DNA of 64,000 bases, from assembly GCF_014066305.1 (NCBI RefSeq), contig NW_023501071.1:372001-436000 (forward strand), given 5' to 3'. Positions 1 to 10,699 of the stretch are shown here, piece after piece. This stretch comes from Letharia columbiana (lineage: Eukaryota; Ascomycota; Lecanoromycetes; Lecanorales; Parmeliaceae). Each line of letters begins with the position of its first letter. Within the stretch, counting starts at the first letter, position 1. Below the pieces are notes generated by a model. That model was not told the origin of the DNA. It made no database searches and was given only the letters and a program-made list of their open reading frames with translations. The position numbers were made by a program, and so were the translations under genes.

Positions 1-970
1 TAATATACTTATTAAAGCTAAGTTATAAAGTATTATAAATTATATTAAGCGTTAAATTTATAAAGAATTTAAGGCTATCGAAGTAGATTTAGTTAATTAT
101 ATTCTCGATATTTAAGTCTATTATAATTAAAAATCTTATATCTTAATTATTAAATAAGTATAGTATATCGAAAAGATATTTAAAGAATATTTAATAGATT
201 AGGCGATTTTTATTTATACTCTTATCGATAAATATAAGTTAATTTAACTAGATTAATTAGAAGAAGAATATATAAACTAGTTATAATATTAGAAGTAAAT
301 AGAAAGTCTTATATTTCTTATAACTAGTATATAAATCGATATAGTCTTCGTTATAGAAAAGCTTAATTAATTCTACTATAACTTTACTATTCGCTATATA
401 AATATCGTAAATCGAGTATTTAAGTATATATAAGATATTATATCTCTAGAACTACGCTATTAAGAAATAGAAATATTAAAAGAATTCGCGAATTTAGTAT
501 ACGATAATAATTAGAAGAATCGTAAGTTTATTTACGAATTCGCCTTATTATATAAATAAGTAGTATATTTATAATATAGTCGAAAATAGTAAGAGATAGT
601 TATATCTACTATAGAAGCTAAGTATATAGCTTTAATAAAAGAAAGTAAGACTATCGTATAGATTATATAATAGCTATAAAAAGTCCGTTTTTAAGTATTA
701 GATAAAGGCTCTATAATACTACTCGATAATAATAAGAAGACTATTAGTCTTATAAAGAATCTCGAGTATTATTAAAGAATTAAATATATCGATATTTAAT
801 ATTATTATATTTACTAATTAATTAAGAATAAGATAGTTAATATAAACTATATATCTATAGTTTAAATAATAGTAGATATTTTTATTAAATCGCTAAATAA
901 GAAGTTATTTAAATAGTATAAAAGGCTATTTGAAATATATAGCTATTTAACTAATTAGAAGATCGCTATT
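1..970 (+). pseudogene. RIP-degraded Ty1/copia pol 3' end (RT and RNase H)
   Basis: This is the C-terminal part of a copia polyprotein, cut by the window start. Read on the plus strand, 300-640 follows the end of the copia reverse transcriptase and the start of RNase H. A segment like TRPDI near 400 is followed by STIEAKYIAL at about 605-640. The stretch 715-830 follows the RNase H pattern DNN...I.L.KN, then IKYIDIQYYYI, then a segment matching the usual ADI.TK. Stops occur throughout and come from C-to-T and G-to-A changes in CpA/TpG context, so it cannot be expressed. Its own 3' LTR follows at 1193. Family membership rests on motif order read through RIP damage; the copia assignment is fairly secure, the lineage is not. 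Confidence 0.75.
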
Positions 971-1192
971 AAGAAAGTTCGATATTATATAAGACTTAAA
1001 TTTACTTTCTTAAAATAATCTTACTATATATAAGAACTATTTATATTCTAGAAGAATAAATTAAAGAGCCGTATTAAAAGTTTACGTTATTTCTCTACTT
1101 TCTCTACTTTCTCTATAAAGATCTTTTCGAAGAATAATATTAACTATTTACTTTATTATCTCTATCTTTTTAGTGGCTAAATAAAGAGAGAG
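971..1192 (+). other. copia 3' untranslated stretch with polypurine tract
   Basis: This RIP-mutated stretch lies between the pol remnant and the LTR. It contains no frame I can support. It ends in a purine run (AAAGAGAGAG, about 1183-1192) directly against the LTR start, the place and composition expected for the plus-strand primer of reverse transcription. Confidence 0.6.
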
Positions 1193-1717
1193 TATTAATT
1201 TTAATAGCTTATAATTATTAGTTACGACTTATAATTATTAGTTATAACTTATAATTATTAGTTATAATATAACTAAAGACTATAGTTATATAGTTATAAA
1301 TAAATATAATTATAGATAATATAATTATAAATAATAGTAGTTATAGATAATATAGTTATAAATAATAGTAGTTATAGATAATATAATTATAGATAATAGC
1401 TATATAGTTATAGCTATAATATATTAAGATAATTAATTTACTTAGCGTATATATAAAATTAATATATCTAAAAGACTAAGATATAACTTTCGAAGTAATT
1501 CGATTTACTATAAATTATAAGTCGAAATCGAATAACTCGAAGAGACGAATCTTTAGTAATTTAGCGAACGACTTTTTATATTTATATTAGATCTATACTT
1601 ACTATATAAAGTTCTTTTCTTATATTCTATTTATTTATATATATAATTTATTTATATAGTATTTATATATAGCTCTAGCTCTAATTATATTAAATATAGT
1701 CTATTATATTATTAATA
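1193..1717 (+). repeat. copia 3' long terminal repeat, 525 bp
   Basis: The LTR begins TATTAAT and ends ATTAATA, which are the RIP-converted forms of TGTTAAT and ATTAACA, so it has the inverted TG..CA ends of an LTR. A purine tract abuts the start. The strong AT bias stops exactly at its end, where normal-composition DNA begins. The interior holds about three 20-bp tandem copies built on CTTATAATTATTAGTTA (1204-1270) and degenerate TATAATTATAGATAAT-type repeats (1310-1410). The 5' LTR lies outside the window, so the target duplication cannot be checked. Confidence 0.6.
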
Positions 1718-2060
1718 CCCATTATACGCTATAAAAATATATTTCTAAGCTTTCCCTCTATAGGGCCGCTTTTCGAAAGTAGGGTTAGGGCTGCACTAGT
1801 GCGGGTGCAGCACTTTCGGTGCAGACCTCTGTATTTGGCGGTGGTCACGGCGAAAATTTTGTGGGGTGGCTGCCAAACGGGCGCTCCCGCAAATGGTTTT
1901 GCAAAGAGCTGATGAGAGAGCATGCCTCAGTGGCAGCCCCTCTCTCTATGAAATAAGGCATGTTTTAGTGCGATTTCGCGGAGAACTGAGTAACTTGATT
2001 GGCTGATTCCCGGCGCTATTTCAGCGTGGGAACTCATTCCTGGATTACACGAGTAGTATA
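1718..2060. other. Unmutated island between copia LTR and Helitron array
   Basis: These 343 bases have ordinary base composition with many CA and TG dinucleotides, unlike both neighbours. No credible gene is present; a 64-codon minus-strand frame here has no recognisable content. Bases 1761-1833 are clearly similar to 59131-59204 in the gene-bearing part of the window, so at least that piece is a dispersed repeat. The island is best read as pre-insertion host sequence or an older repeat. The copia element bounds it on the left and a Helitron inserted at an A^T site bounds it on the right. Confidence 0.6.
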
Positions 2061-2657
2061 TCAGTATATATAACAGAACAAGGTAGGGCTGAACTAGAAA
2101 ACCTTGAATTTGTATGTGCAGCCAATCATAAATTCGTTAGGTCTACGCTTTTTGGTTAGATACCGCGGGTAAACAAATTAGCGTCCGCAACCATCAAAAA
2201 AATAGGTGTACGTTACTGACACATAGAATAACTTTTTTCTTTTCTATTAAATTTTTAAGATTTAAAATTTAAAATTTTGGAGCGCAGTCTGCACTTTCCG
2301 AATTTTTAAGAATTTTGAAATTTGGTCTTATAATTATTAAAGCGCAAGGAATTCAAATATCGCTCACCAAAGTTCGCTCACCAAAGTCCGCTCGACAGCC
2401 CTAATCAAAAAACAGGTGTATATTATTTGATTTTAGAATAACTTTTTTGTTTTCTATTAAAATTTTAAAACTTTTAGTTTAAACTATAGAGTATAATGTA
2501 GGCTTTTAGATAAAAAAAGAATTACTAAATTTAGTCTTATAGATATTTAAAGATAAGGAATTCAGATATCGCTTACTAAAGATCGCTCACCAAAATTTAC
2601 TCGACAGCCCCGATTAAAAAAAAATGGTTATGAATTTAATTTATAGGCCTTTACTCG
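2061..2657 (+). mobile_element. Short non-autonomous Helitron, lightly RIPped
   Basis: The 5' end reads TCAGTATATATAACAG after an A. The 3' end reads CCTTTACTCG before a T, with a small 7-bp hairpin (TATGAAT/ATTTATA, 2629-2645) eight bases before CTCG. TC start, terminal hairpin and A^T target are Helitron hallmarks, although the 3' end is CTCG instead of the canonical CTRR. The middle contains the same ~200 bp block twice (about 2195-2400 and 2400-2610; each begins near AATAGGTGTA or AACAGGTGTA and ends at CGACAGCCC). It has no coding capacity. Mutation is light in its first half and heavier toward the end, making it one of the best sources for the unmutated consensus. Confidence 0.75.
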
Positions 2658-3087
2658 TATAAAAGAATAAGATAGAGTTAAGCTTAAAAATCTTAAATTT
2701 ATATATATAGCCAATTATTAATTCGAGTTCTCTACGCTTTTTAACTAGATCGACTAACTTATCGCGGATAAATAAATTAGTATCCGCAATTATCAAAATC
2801 TCGCCCTCCCGCGCCTCCCTTATTAAAAAAATAGGTATATATTATTAATATATAGAATTACTTGTTTATTTTCTATTAAAATTAAAAAATTATTATTTTT
2901 TATTTTTAAAGCGCTATTTATGCTTTTCGAATTTTTAAGAATTTTAAAATTTAGTCTTATAATTATTAAAGCGCAAGGAATTCAAATATCGCTTATTAAA
3001 GTTCGCTTATTAAAGTTCGCTTATCTACTTACTCGATAGCTCTAATTAAAAAAATAACTATAAATTTAATTTATAAACCTTTACTCG
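2658..3087 (+). mobile_element. Short Helitron, 5' end trimmed, tandem copy 2
   Basis: This copy starts immediately after the CTCG end of the preceding one, with TATAAAAGAATAAGATAG, so it lacks roughly the first 8-10 bases of the usual 5' end. It ends with CTTTACTCG at 3087. The internal order matches the other short copies: the ACGCTTTTTAA block, the CGCGGATAAATAAATTAG block, the GGAATTCAAATATCGCT block and the terminal hairpin region. It is heavily but not completely RIPped. It is the second unit in a head-to-tail run of three. Confidence 0.7.
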
Positions 3088-6000
3088 TAATTAGTATATA
3101 TAAAAGAATAAGATAGAGCTAAATTAGAAAATCTTAAATTTATATATATAGTTAATTATAAATTTATTAGATCTACGCTTTTTAATTAAATATCGCGGGT
3201 AAATAAATTAATATTCGCAATTATTAAAAATCTATAAAAATCTATATATAGAAGTCTTTCACTTTAAAATAATTAGCTCTCTAAAAATACTATTACTTTA
3301 TAATTTCGTAAATTATAAAGCTTAGTTTACGCTTTCTAATAATATAAAAATTATAAAGTTTAGTCTACTATTAATAACTTAAATTAATATTTAAATATTA
3401 TAATTATATTAAACGCGTTTAAGATTAAATAATAATTCTTCTATCTATTTATATAATTATTATTTCTTTATTACTTTATTAATTCTATTAATTTCATTAA
3501 TATAAATATATTTACTCTCTCTACCCCTCGCTCTTATATTACTAGATTTATAAGATATATATATCTCTTCTATTTCTCTTTTAAAGTCTCTACTAACGTC
3601 TTTAAATCGCCTCTTAATAAATTTATTACTATTAATAATCGAGGTCGTAAGCGAGCTTAATAGCTATCTATTACTACTTATAAACGTATTAAAAAACTCT
3701 TAAAAAGAGTTTAAACGAATATATTCTTCTCTATAGATTTCTTTTAAATTAATAATAATATCTTTTAATCTAGCGATACTATCTTCTAAAATATACTTTT
3801 CTTCTCTATTTATTCTTTATTACTCTATTTTAAAGCCTCTTAATATATATTATATTTTAAATATTATTAAAAAGAAGCTTTTAAACGAGAGAAAGATACT
3901 ATTAAAGATTCTTTATTATAAGATCTATTAATAAACTTTTTTAATAACGATTTTTTCGATAATTTACGATCTTTTAATCTATCTTCTAGCCCTTATATAA
4001 ATTCTACTTAATCTTTAATAAAACTCGCTAATTATATTACGCGTTATTTATATATTATAAAGTTTATATAATATAATTTAAATTCTATAAAGTAAATTTA
4101 TAATAGCTATAACGCGATATTATAAAAAGATAAAATTATCGAATAGTACTACGATAGCGAAAAGACTAAAATTAATATATCTAAAATAAATATCGATTAA
4201 GAAGTAAATAATATAGAATAGAATTATAAGAGCGTCGAAATAAGTATAAATAATTCGATTAATCTTAGCGAGTATATTATTAATTAAATTCTTTATTCTT
4301 TAATATTAGAGATCTTAAATTTTATTAATAATTATAAAGAATTTTATCGTTATAGCGTTTAATATAATAATATAACCTCTATAACTTTATAGTAGATTAT
4401 TATTAATTATTTAGTCGTCTTTTATATATATAAAATTTAGAAAGTAATTATTATTTATATATTTACTCTAGCGTCTTTAAAGAGCGAAAAATTAATATTT
4501 AATTAAATCTATATTATAAATAATATTTAAGATTAATTTATAATATAATATAATTTTCTTTTAATCGCGTTTTTTATATTAATATTATTAGATATAGCTA
4601 TTATAATTATATTAATTAGATACTTTATTATAAAATAGCTATAATCTTTAAAAGTATTAATCTCTATATTAATACTCTTAAATTAATATCTAAAAGATTA
4701 AAGATCGATTTAAATATACGAGATTATAAGCTATTTTATAAGAATTTATAATATTATAATCTATATATCTATAATTATTTTATTTTAAATAAAATCGCTA
4801 TTATTTAAAAGAGTAATATTAATAACTTATTAGATATATTTAAAATTAGAGATATATTAATAAAAACTCGAAGTAATAAGAGATTTTATATTTTATATTA
4901 ATATTTAATCTATATATCTCTATACTATTCTCTTATCTTTTTATTTAATAAATAATTATAATATAATAATATATTTTATATAGATAATATATTAAATAAG
5001 AGTTTTTTTATTTAGTAAAGTAGAAATAACGAAATTATCTTATAAATTAGAGGGATTATTAATTAAGATAACTCTATATAAATAATACTTATCTTATATT
5101 ATAGATTTTTTTTTTCTATTCTATTAATCGCTAACTTTCTATAAATATATAATATAAAGTCGTTTTAATAAGTTTAACCGCCTTTTTTACTATAATAGAT
5201 TATTATAATATTTTATCTATAATATTTATATAGCTATTAAAAGTAATAAACTTTATTAATTAAAGATAAATTAGAAAATTATTTAAATTAATATTTATTA
5301 AGTAGTTATTAATATTTATATTAATAAAGCTACTATAGATAATTAGATTAATAAATAATATATATATATATTTTTTTCTATTAAGAAGGTCTATAAATTA
5401 TAAAATAATTTTATTAAGATATTATTATTCTATTTACTAAGTTTAATTAACTAGATCTCTTTATAACTTTTATCTATAATTTAAAATAAATCGAGATTAT
5501 CGAAAATCTTTTATTTAATAAATAAATTACTAATTAATTGAATTTAATTATTAAAATATTAAAATTAAAATTAAAGACTTTTATAAATAATATTCTAAAG
5601 AGAAAGATATTAGATATACTCTTATTTTTCTTACTCTCTATTATAATATAATAACTCTTTTTCTTTCTATTTAATAAAATAATTTCTTAAATAATATATT
5701 AATTAAATAATTAATATAAATAATAATCTCTAAGAGTACTTTTAGTATAGTTTAATTTATTATATATTATAATTTCTATTAATTAACCTTATAAATTATT
5801 TAAAAAAAATCTTTATTTTTATAAAGATAAAGTATAATTAATTAAAATATTAATTAATCTTAATTCTAACTAACTTTACGAATAATAGATTAAGTTTTTA
5901 TCTATATTTATATTATAGAATTTTAAAAATAAGATTTATTATATACTTATATTCTTATTATATTATATTCTAAAGATTAATTCTTTAATATTATTAAGAT

Positions 6001-6154
6001 AGATATCGCTATTAATATTATTATTTCTAATTAAAATTTATTTTCTAATCTCTATATAATTATTATTAGATATATACTTTATAGAAATTATAACTAATAT
6101 ATTATTAATAAAATAGATATTATTTTATCTTATTAGAACTTAGATAAGAATATA

Positions 6155-6415
6155 TATAATAAATAATTTTCGAAGAACTTTAGCGATTATATCGTCTTTA
6201 AATTAAATTTTAAATATTTTATATATTATTAATATAGGCTTATTAAGATATTAGATAATAAATTTAAATAGAATTACTAGATAATATTTTATAGTCTTTA
6301 TTTATTAATTAAGTATAACGCTTATATTAATATAAAGATTTACGCTAATATAAAAATCTATAAATATATTTTTAAATATATTTATAAGAATAGCGATTAG
6401 GTTAATTTTTAAATA
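6155..6415 (+). pseudogene. Helitron Rep-type domain remnant (copy 1)
   Basis: Conceptual reading gives a K.FSKNFSDYI.F segment, then LY.LIKYNAYINIKIYANIK and KYIFKYIYKNSD. In intact Helitron RepHel proteins the corresponding stretch lies just after the replication-initiator core and reads like C.K.FPK.F, then NPYL..KYN.HINVE, then IKY.YKYIYKG. The order and spacing fit. Stops introduced at former CAA/CAG/TGG codons break the frame. The matching region of copy 2 is at 32530-32780 on the minus strand. Confidence 0.7.
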
Positions 6416-6568
6416 GAGTATAAAAGCGATATAAATTAGAATAATATAGATTTAAACTAGATAAATAAGATTTAAAAGTATTAAGATATATAATAAATAA
6501 GCTCTACGAAAGTCTATTAAAGAATTTTTAGCTTTAAATTATATAATTATAATTCTTTTATTAAACGA

Positions 6569-7018
6569 CGAGTAAAGACCTATAAATTAAATTTATAATT
6601 TTTTTTTTAATTAGAACTATCGAGTAAATAGATAAGTAATCTTTAATAAGCGGGCTATCCGACTATCGAGCGAACTTTAATAAGCGATATTTGAATTCCT
6701 TGCGCTTTAATAATTATAAGACTAAATTTAGATTTTTTTTCTTCTAAAGACTCGTATTTCGTTCTATAATTTGAAAAAAAAATTTAAAATTTTAATAGAA
6801 AATAAAAAAGTTATTCTAAAATTAAGTAATATATATCTATTTTCTAATTAGAGCTATCCGACTATATTTTTTTAATAGTTGCGAACGCTAATTTATTTAT
6901 TCGCGATAACTTAGTCGATCTAATTAAAGAGCGTAGTAACTTTAAATTTATAATTAACTATATATATAAATTTAAGATTTTTAAGCTTAGCTCTATCTTA
7001 TTCTTTTATATATACTAA
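6569..7018 (-). mobile_element. Short Helitron inserted in the large Helitron
   Basis: On the plus strand it begins CGAGTAAAGACC after an A and ends TATATATACTAA before a T. This is a minus-strand Helitron with 3' CTCG and a 5' TC that RIP has turned to TT. Copy 2 has the uninterrupted sequence TTAAACGATTATTT at the matching place. That shows a clean insertion between A and T with no target duplication, the Helitron mode. It is 450 bp, non-coding and heavily RIPped. Confidence 0.8.
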
Positions 7019-7226
7019 TTATTTACTTATCTCTTAAATTAATATAATATAATATTTAATAATAATAATAATTTAAATTAAATAATTATTATAATATATT
7101 AATATTAGATTAAGTTAATAATCTTTTTTTAATTAAATTAATAATATTAATAACGAAGATAAATAAAAGATTTTTTCTATATTAATTTATCGAAGTAATA
7201 TATCTAGAAAAAGAATAAGTAAGATA

Positions 7227-7397
7227 TATTAGAACTAGTATAGATGCGATATTAGTATGGGTGAGATAGATAGAATAATAAGGCTATCGAACTATGTATG
7301 TGGGAAGGAGGCGTGATATAATAGGGGATGCCTCCGCCAAGGCCCGCTAGTCATAGGGCTGAGGGCTGAGTGGTATGTCAACGGTACGCTCGTAACA
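7227..7397 (-). repeat. 3' LTR (minus strand) of the 1.6 kb element, mostly unmutated
   Basis: Read on the minus strand it starts TGTTACGAGCG and ends CTAGTTCTAATA (RIP form of ..TAACA). Most of it retains CA/TG dinucleotides. It pairs base-for-base in length with 8684-8854. Related copies occur at 23030-23195 and, more diverged, at 38851-39061. Confidence 0.85.
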
Positions 7398-7720
7398 CTA
7401 CCCCCCCTCTTAAATAGCCATGGCCTCCATAGCTGGTAGACCGGAGATGTAGGCCCATTGCTTGCCTTGTATCTCCAAACATCCATAGTCCTTTTAAGCC
7501 TTGACTGGAGAGGATTTTGCCGAGGTGTGGCGGTAGTAGTCGAATATCGGATGGTTTTAATTCGTTTAAAAATACTATGTCCGAGGTTTTGCCGGATCGT
7601 ATGCTGGTCTTGATAATAGCATACCTGCCATGCCCACATTGTTCTTCAGAGATCTTAGAGATGTTGGTTATATCTTGCCTGCGTGCCAGCAAGATTCTTC
7701 GAGTTCTTCTTCTTTCTTAG
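7398..7720 (-). pseudogene. Unmutated internal 3' segment of the LTR element
   Basis: This segment keeps normal composition and an open minus-strand frame of about 100 codons (7692 to 7378) that runs through the polypurine tract into the LTR. The residues do not match any domain I recognise. It could be the tail of a polyprotein, since many gypsy frames end at the polypurine tract, or simply open by chance because the stretch escaped RIP. The polypurine tract is at about 7400-7411. The sharp change to RIPped sequence comes near 7720. Confidence 0.4.
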
Positions 7721-8453
7721 TCTTCTTGCTATAATCCTTCTTATCATAATCCTTCTACTATAGAATCGAAGAAAATCTAATATATATATTTATCTCCAAC
7801 ACCTTTGGCAGCCTAGCCTAAGAGCTTTATTATAGATTTATCTTATATCTCCTATACTCTTATTATTAAGTTTATTCTTTATTTTATTCTTTATCTTAAC
7901 TTATAGCTATCTTACTTCGTAGTTATTTACTATATTTATCCGCTTTATAAGTCTATCGCTTCGACTATTAATTCTATATATTCGCCTCGACTATTAATAT
8001 CTTATAGATCTATTCGTTCTAAGCTATTAGTTTTATATATTCGTCTTAAGCTATTATAGCGAGTACTTAGTAGCTAACGATCTAACTAACGTAAACGACT
8101 TTTATTTATTAATTCGCGGAATTTAATAGAAAGATAGAGAAAGAATTAAATATATTAATATTAAATGCTATTTAATAGTAGACTTACTATATATATTATC
8201 GATATACTTAATAAAGAGATCGAATCGTAATCGTATTATTAGATTTATTCTTATCGTTATTATAATAGACTTATTATAATATAAGAGAGTATTATTTTCT
8301 ATTAGTTTCTTTCTAATTCGCCTATAATACGAATAGTCTAGTACTTATTTATCCCTCGTTACTATTACGAGACCGTTTCGCTATTATACTATACTCTTTA
8401 AAATCGAGTTACTCGTCTAGTAAGCTTCTCTAAAAATACGATATTTTAAGTTT

Positions 8454-8516
8454 ATATCTTAATATCTTAACTTAATATCTTAATATCTTAACTTAATATC
8501 TTAATAAAGCCTTTAT
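8454..8516. repeat. 21-bp tandem repeat inside the LTR element
   Basis: About three copies of a 21-bp unit built from ATATCTTA and ACTTA words (TTAATATCTTAACTTAATATC-like) lie within the RIPped internal region. No function is visible. Confidence 0.5.
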
Positions 8517-8683
8517 TAGCGCGTTTCTTTTTATATTTATTCGCTAATTCGAATAAAAGAGAATAAATCTTTAATAGCTATTATTAGTTACTTCGCTATT
8601 CTCGAGTATATAACTAGAAATCTAATTATATCTTATTTATATAAGTTTCTCTTCGTCGAGAATATAAAGAAGCTTTATTATAA

Positions 8684-8854
8684 TATTAGAACTAGTATAA
8701 ATACGATATTAATATAAGTAAGAAAGATAGAATAATAAGACTATCGAATTATATATGTGAAAAGAAGGCGTAATATAATAGAGAATCTCTTCGCTAAGAC
8801 TCGTTAGTTATAGAGTTAAGAACTAAGTAATATATTAAGAATACGCTCGTAATA
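8684..8854 (-). repeat. 5' LTR (minus strand) of the 1.6 kb element, RIPped
   Basis: This is the heavily RIPped partner of 7227-7397, with the same 171-bp length and the same order of landmarks (TATTAGAACTAGTATA to CGCTCGTAATA). Nearly all differences are C-to-T or G-to-A. It is followed by the AGATA target duplication. Confidence 0.85.
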
Positions 8855-10029
8855 AGATATATTCGAATAAAGTCTATATTAAAGATATAAAAGTATTATT
8901 AAAAGAATATATTATATTAATTTAAATATTAAAAAGCTCTTCTATCTATAATATCTTCTTTTAAATATATTAAATCCTATATTTTTCGAAGATTTATATA
9001 TAGTAAATAATAATATCTTTTCTTTCTATTATAATATTTATATAATAAAAGATTTATTTTATAATAATATTAAATAGAATTAAATATTAAATAAAGTAGT
9101 AATTTAATAAAGAGAATATCGCTTATAGAGTTTTTTTATAATAATTTTACTATAATATAAATTTAATAATTTTTTAAATTTATAAAATAATTATAAATTA
9201 AGATATATAGATAATTTCTTTTTTATTAAGTAGAATTTTTTTAAGTATAATATAAATAGCTTATCGCGTTAATAATAGTATTAAAATATTATAACTTTTT
9301 TTAATATAATATTTCTTTTTTTATATATTAAAATTTTTCGCGCTAGATATATTTTTTCTTAATAATTTCTTTAATAAGTTAAAGTATTTTAAATTATAAA
9401 ATAAAAAGATTATTACGCTAATAGTAATTCTAAAATATCGCGACTTTTTTTAATATAATACTTCTTTTTTATATACTAAAATCTTTCGCGCTAGACGCAT
9501 TTTTTCTTTTTTTACTTATAAATAATTTAATTCTTCTTTTATATTTTATATATATTTCTTTATTAGTTTTTTTTTATTAATATATATTATTCTTTATTTA
9601 AATTATTTAATAATTATATTTATATTCTTTAAACTTAATATTATACTCTCTCTCTATTAAATAATATATAATATAAATAAACTATCGTCGAAGGCTTTTA
9701 TTTTTATTTAATTTAAATTCGCTTAAAGAAGAATAATATTACTTTTATAAAGAATATTAATTTTATTATTAACTTTAATTTACTAGTAATCTAATAAAAT
9801 TATAAATAATATTATATTAATAATTAAAATTAACTTCTACGCGAAGAATATAAATATTAGATTAATATTTAAGAATAAATATAGATAAGTTTTAATAATA
9901 ATTAATACTATTTAAAATATAATCTTTTATTTTAATAAGTAACTCTTCTTTCTAAATAGCTATAAAATTATTAATAAAATTATACTTTAGAATATTATAT
10001 TATAAAGAGTATAATATAATTCTAGAATA

Positions 10030-10115
10030 GCTATTACTATAACTTTATCTAATATTACCTTTATTATTCTTTAAAATAACGTTATTATTTATTCTCGCTT
10101 TAATATATCTCTTAA
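10030..10115 (+). pseudogene. Helitron PIF1-type helicase remnant (copy 1)
   Basis: The plus-strand reading contains ITLSNI and then YSRFNISLNI. In Helitron helicases the motif following Walker A reads ASSGIAALLL..GGRTAHSRFKIP, which this matches once RIP-type substitutions are allowed for. The gypsy element at 10251 begins about 135 bp downstream and splits the helicase. Confidence 0.6.
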
Positions 10116-10250
10116 TATTATTATTTATTCTAATTATAATATATTAATAAAGTTTAATTTAACTTAATTATTAAAAGCGATTAAACTTATATTCTAAAAT
10201 AAGATTTTTATATAAAATCGCTATAATATTAAAATTATTAATTATATATT

Positions 10251-10482
10251 TATTAGAAAAGGGGCTTAAGTCTTTTTTTTAGAAAGAGGACTTTAAATTA
10301 CTTAACTTACGTTATCTAATATATACTTAATAGAGTCTTAGCGAATAAGCTTAAGTAAGCGATCTCTCTCAAGTTTCCTTTACTCTCTTAAGAATTAATT
10401 TTACTATTAAATCGATATATAAATATATTTATTTTTCTAATTCTATATTACTATATAATTCTAAAACTCTTTAAATCTAATA
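10251..10482 (+). repeat. 5' LTR of the gypsy element, 232 bp
   Basis: It matches 17414-17642 along its whole length, including the shared blocks ATATATACTTAATA, AATAAGCTTAAGTAAGCGAT and TCTTAAGAATTA. It begins TATTAGAAAAGGGG and ends TCTAATA. Confidence 0.85.
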
Positions 10483-10699
10483 ATTTTAATTCTTTTATTC
10501 TTCTTAAAAATAGCGATTTAAAATTAATATAATAATTATTACTAGAGTATAGTCTTAATATTTATAAAACGATTCGTTATTAGTTAATATAATATTAAAT
10601 TAAAATATTATTATAGTATAATTAGAGATATTTAAATATATTATAAACTCTAATAAAGAGATTTTTACGCTATTTATAGAAAATAATTTAATAAAGAAA

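Larger units (their letters stand above)
7227..8854 (-). mobile_element. Non-autonomous LTR retrotransposon with 171-bp LTRs and AGATA target duplication
   Basis: Two direct repeats of exactly 171 bp (7227-7397 and 8684-8854) bound an internal region of 1286 bp. Both are flanked by AGATA (7222-7226, 8855-8859), and the Helitron copy at 29283-35818 carries a single AGATA at this site. The minus-strand orientation follows from the polypurine tract AAGAGGGGGG next to the LTR that starts TGTTACGAGCG. The interior is too small for gag-pol and no reverse transcriptase can be read, so it is a TRIM/LARD-like deletion derivative. The 3' half on the element's own strand (about 7256-7720) is nearly free of RIP, while the other LTR and the remaining interior are heavily mutated. 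Confidence 0.85.

Noticed and set aside
1780..1790. TAGGGTTAGGG resembling fungal telomere repeat
   Set aside because: Fewer than two TTAGGG units, and the related copy at 59151 reads TAGGGCTAGGG, so it belongs to a dispersed repeat and not to a telomere.
7378..7692. 104- and 115-codon minus-strand frames as independent genes
   Set aside because: They lie inside the LTR element, run into its LTR and carry no recognised domain; kept only as an internal element segment.
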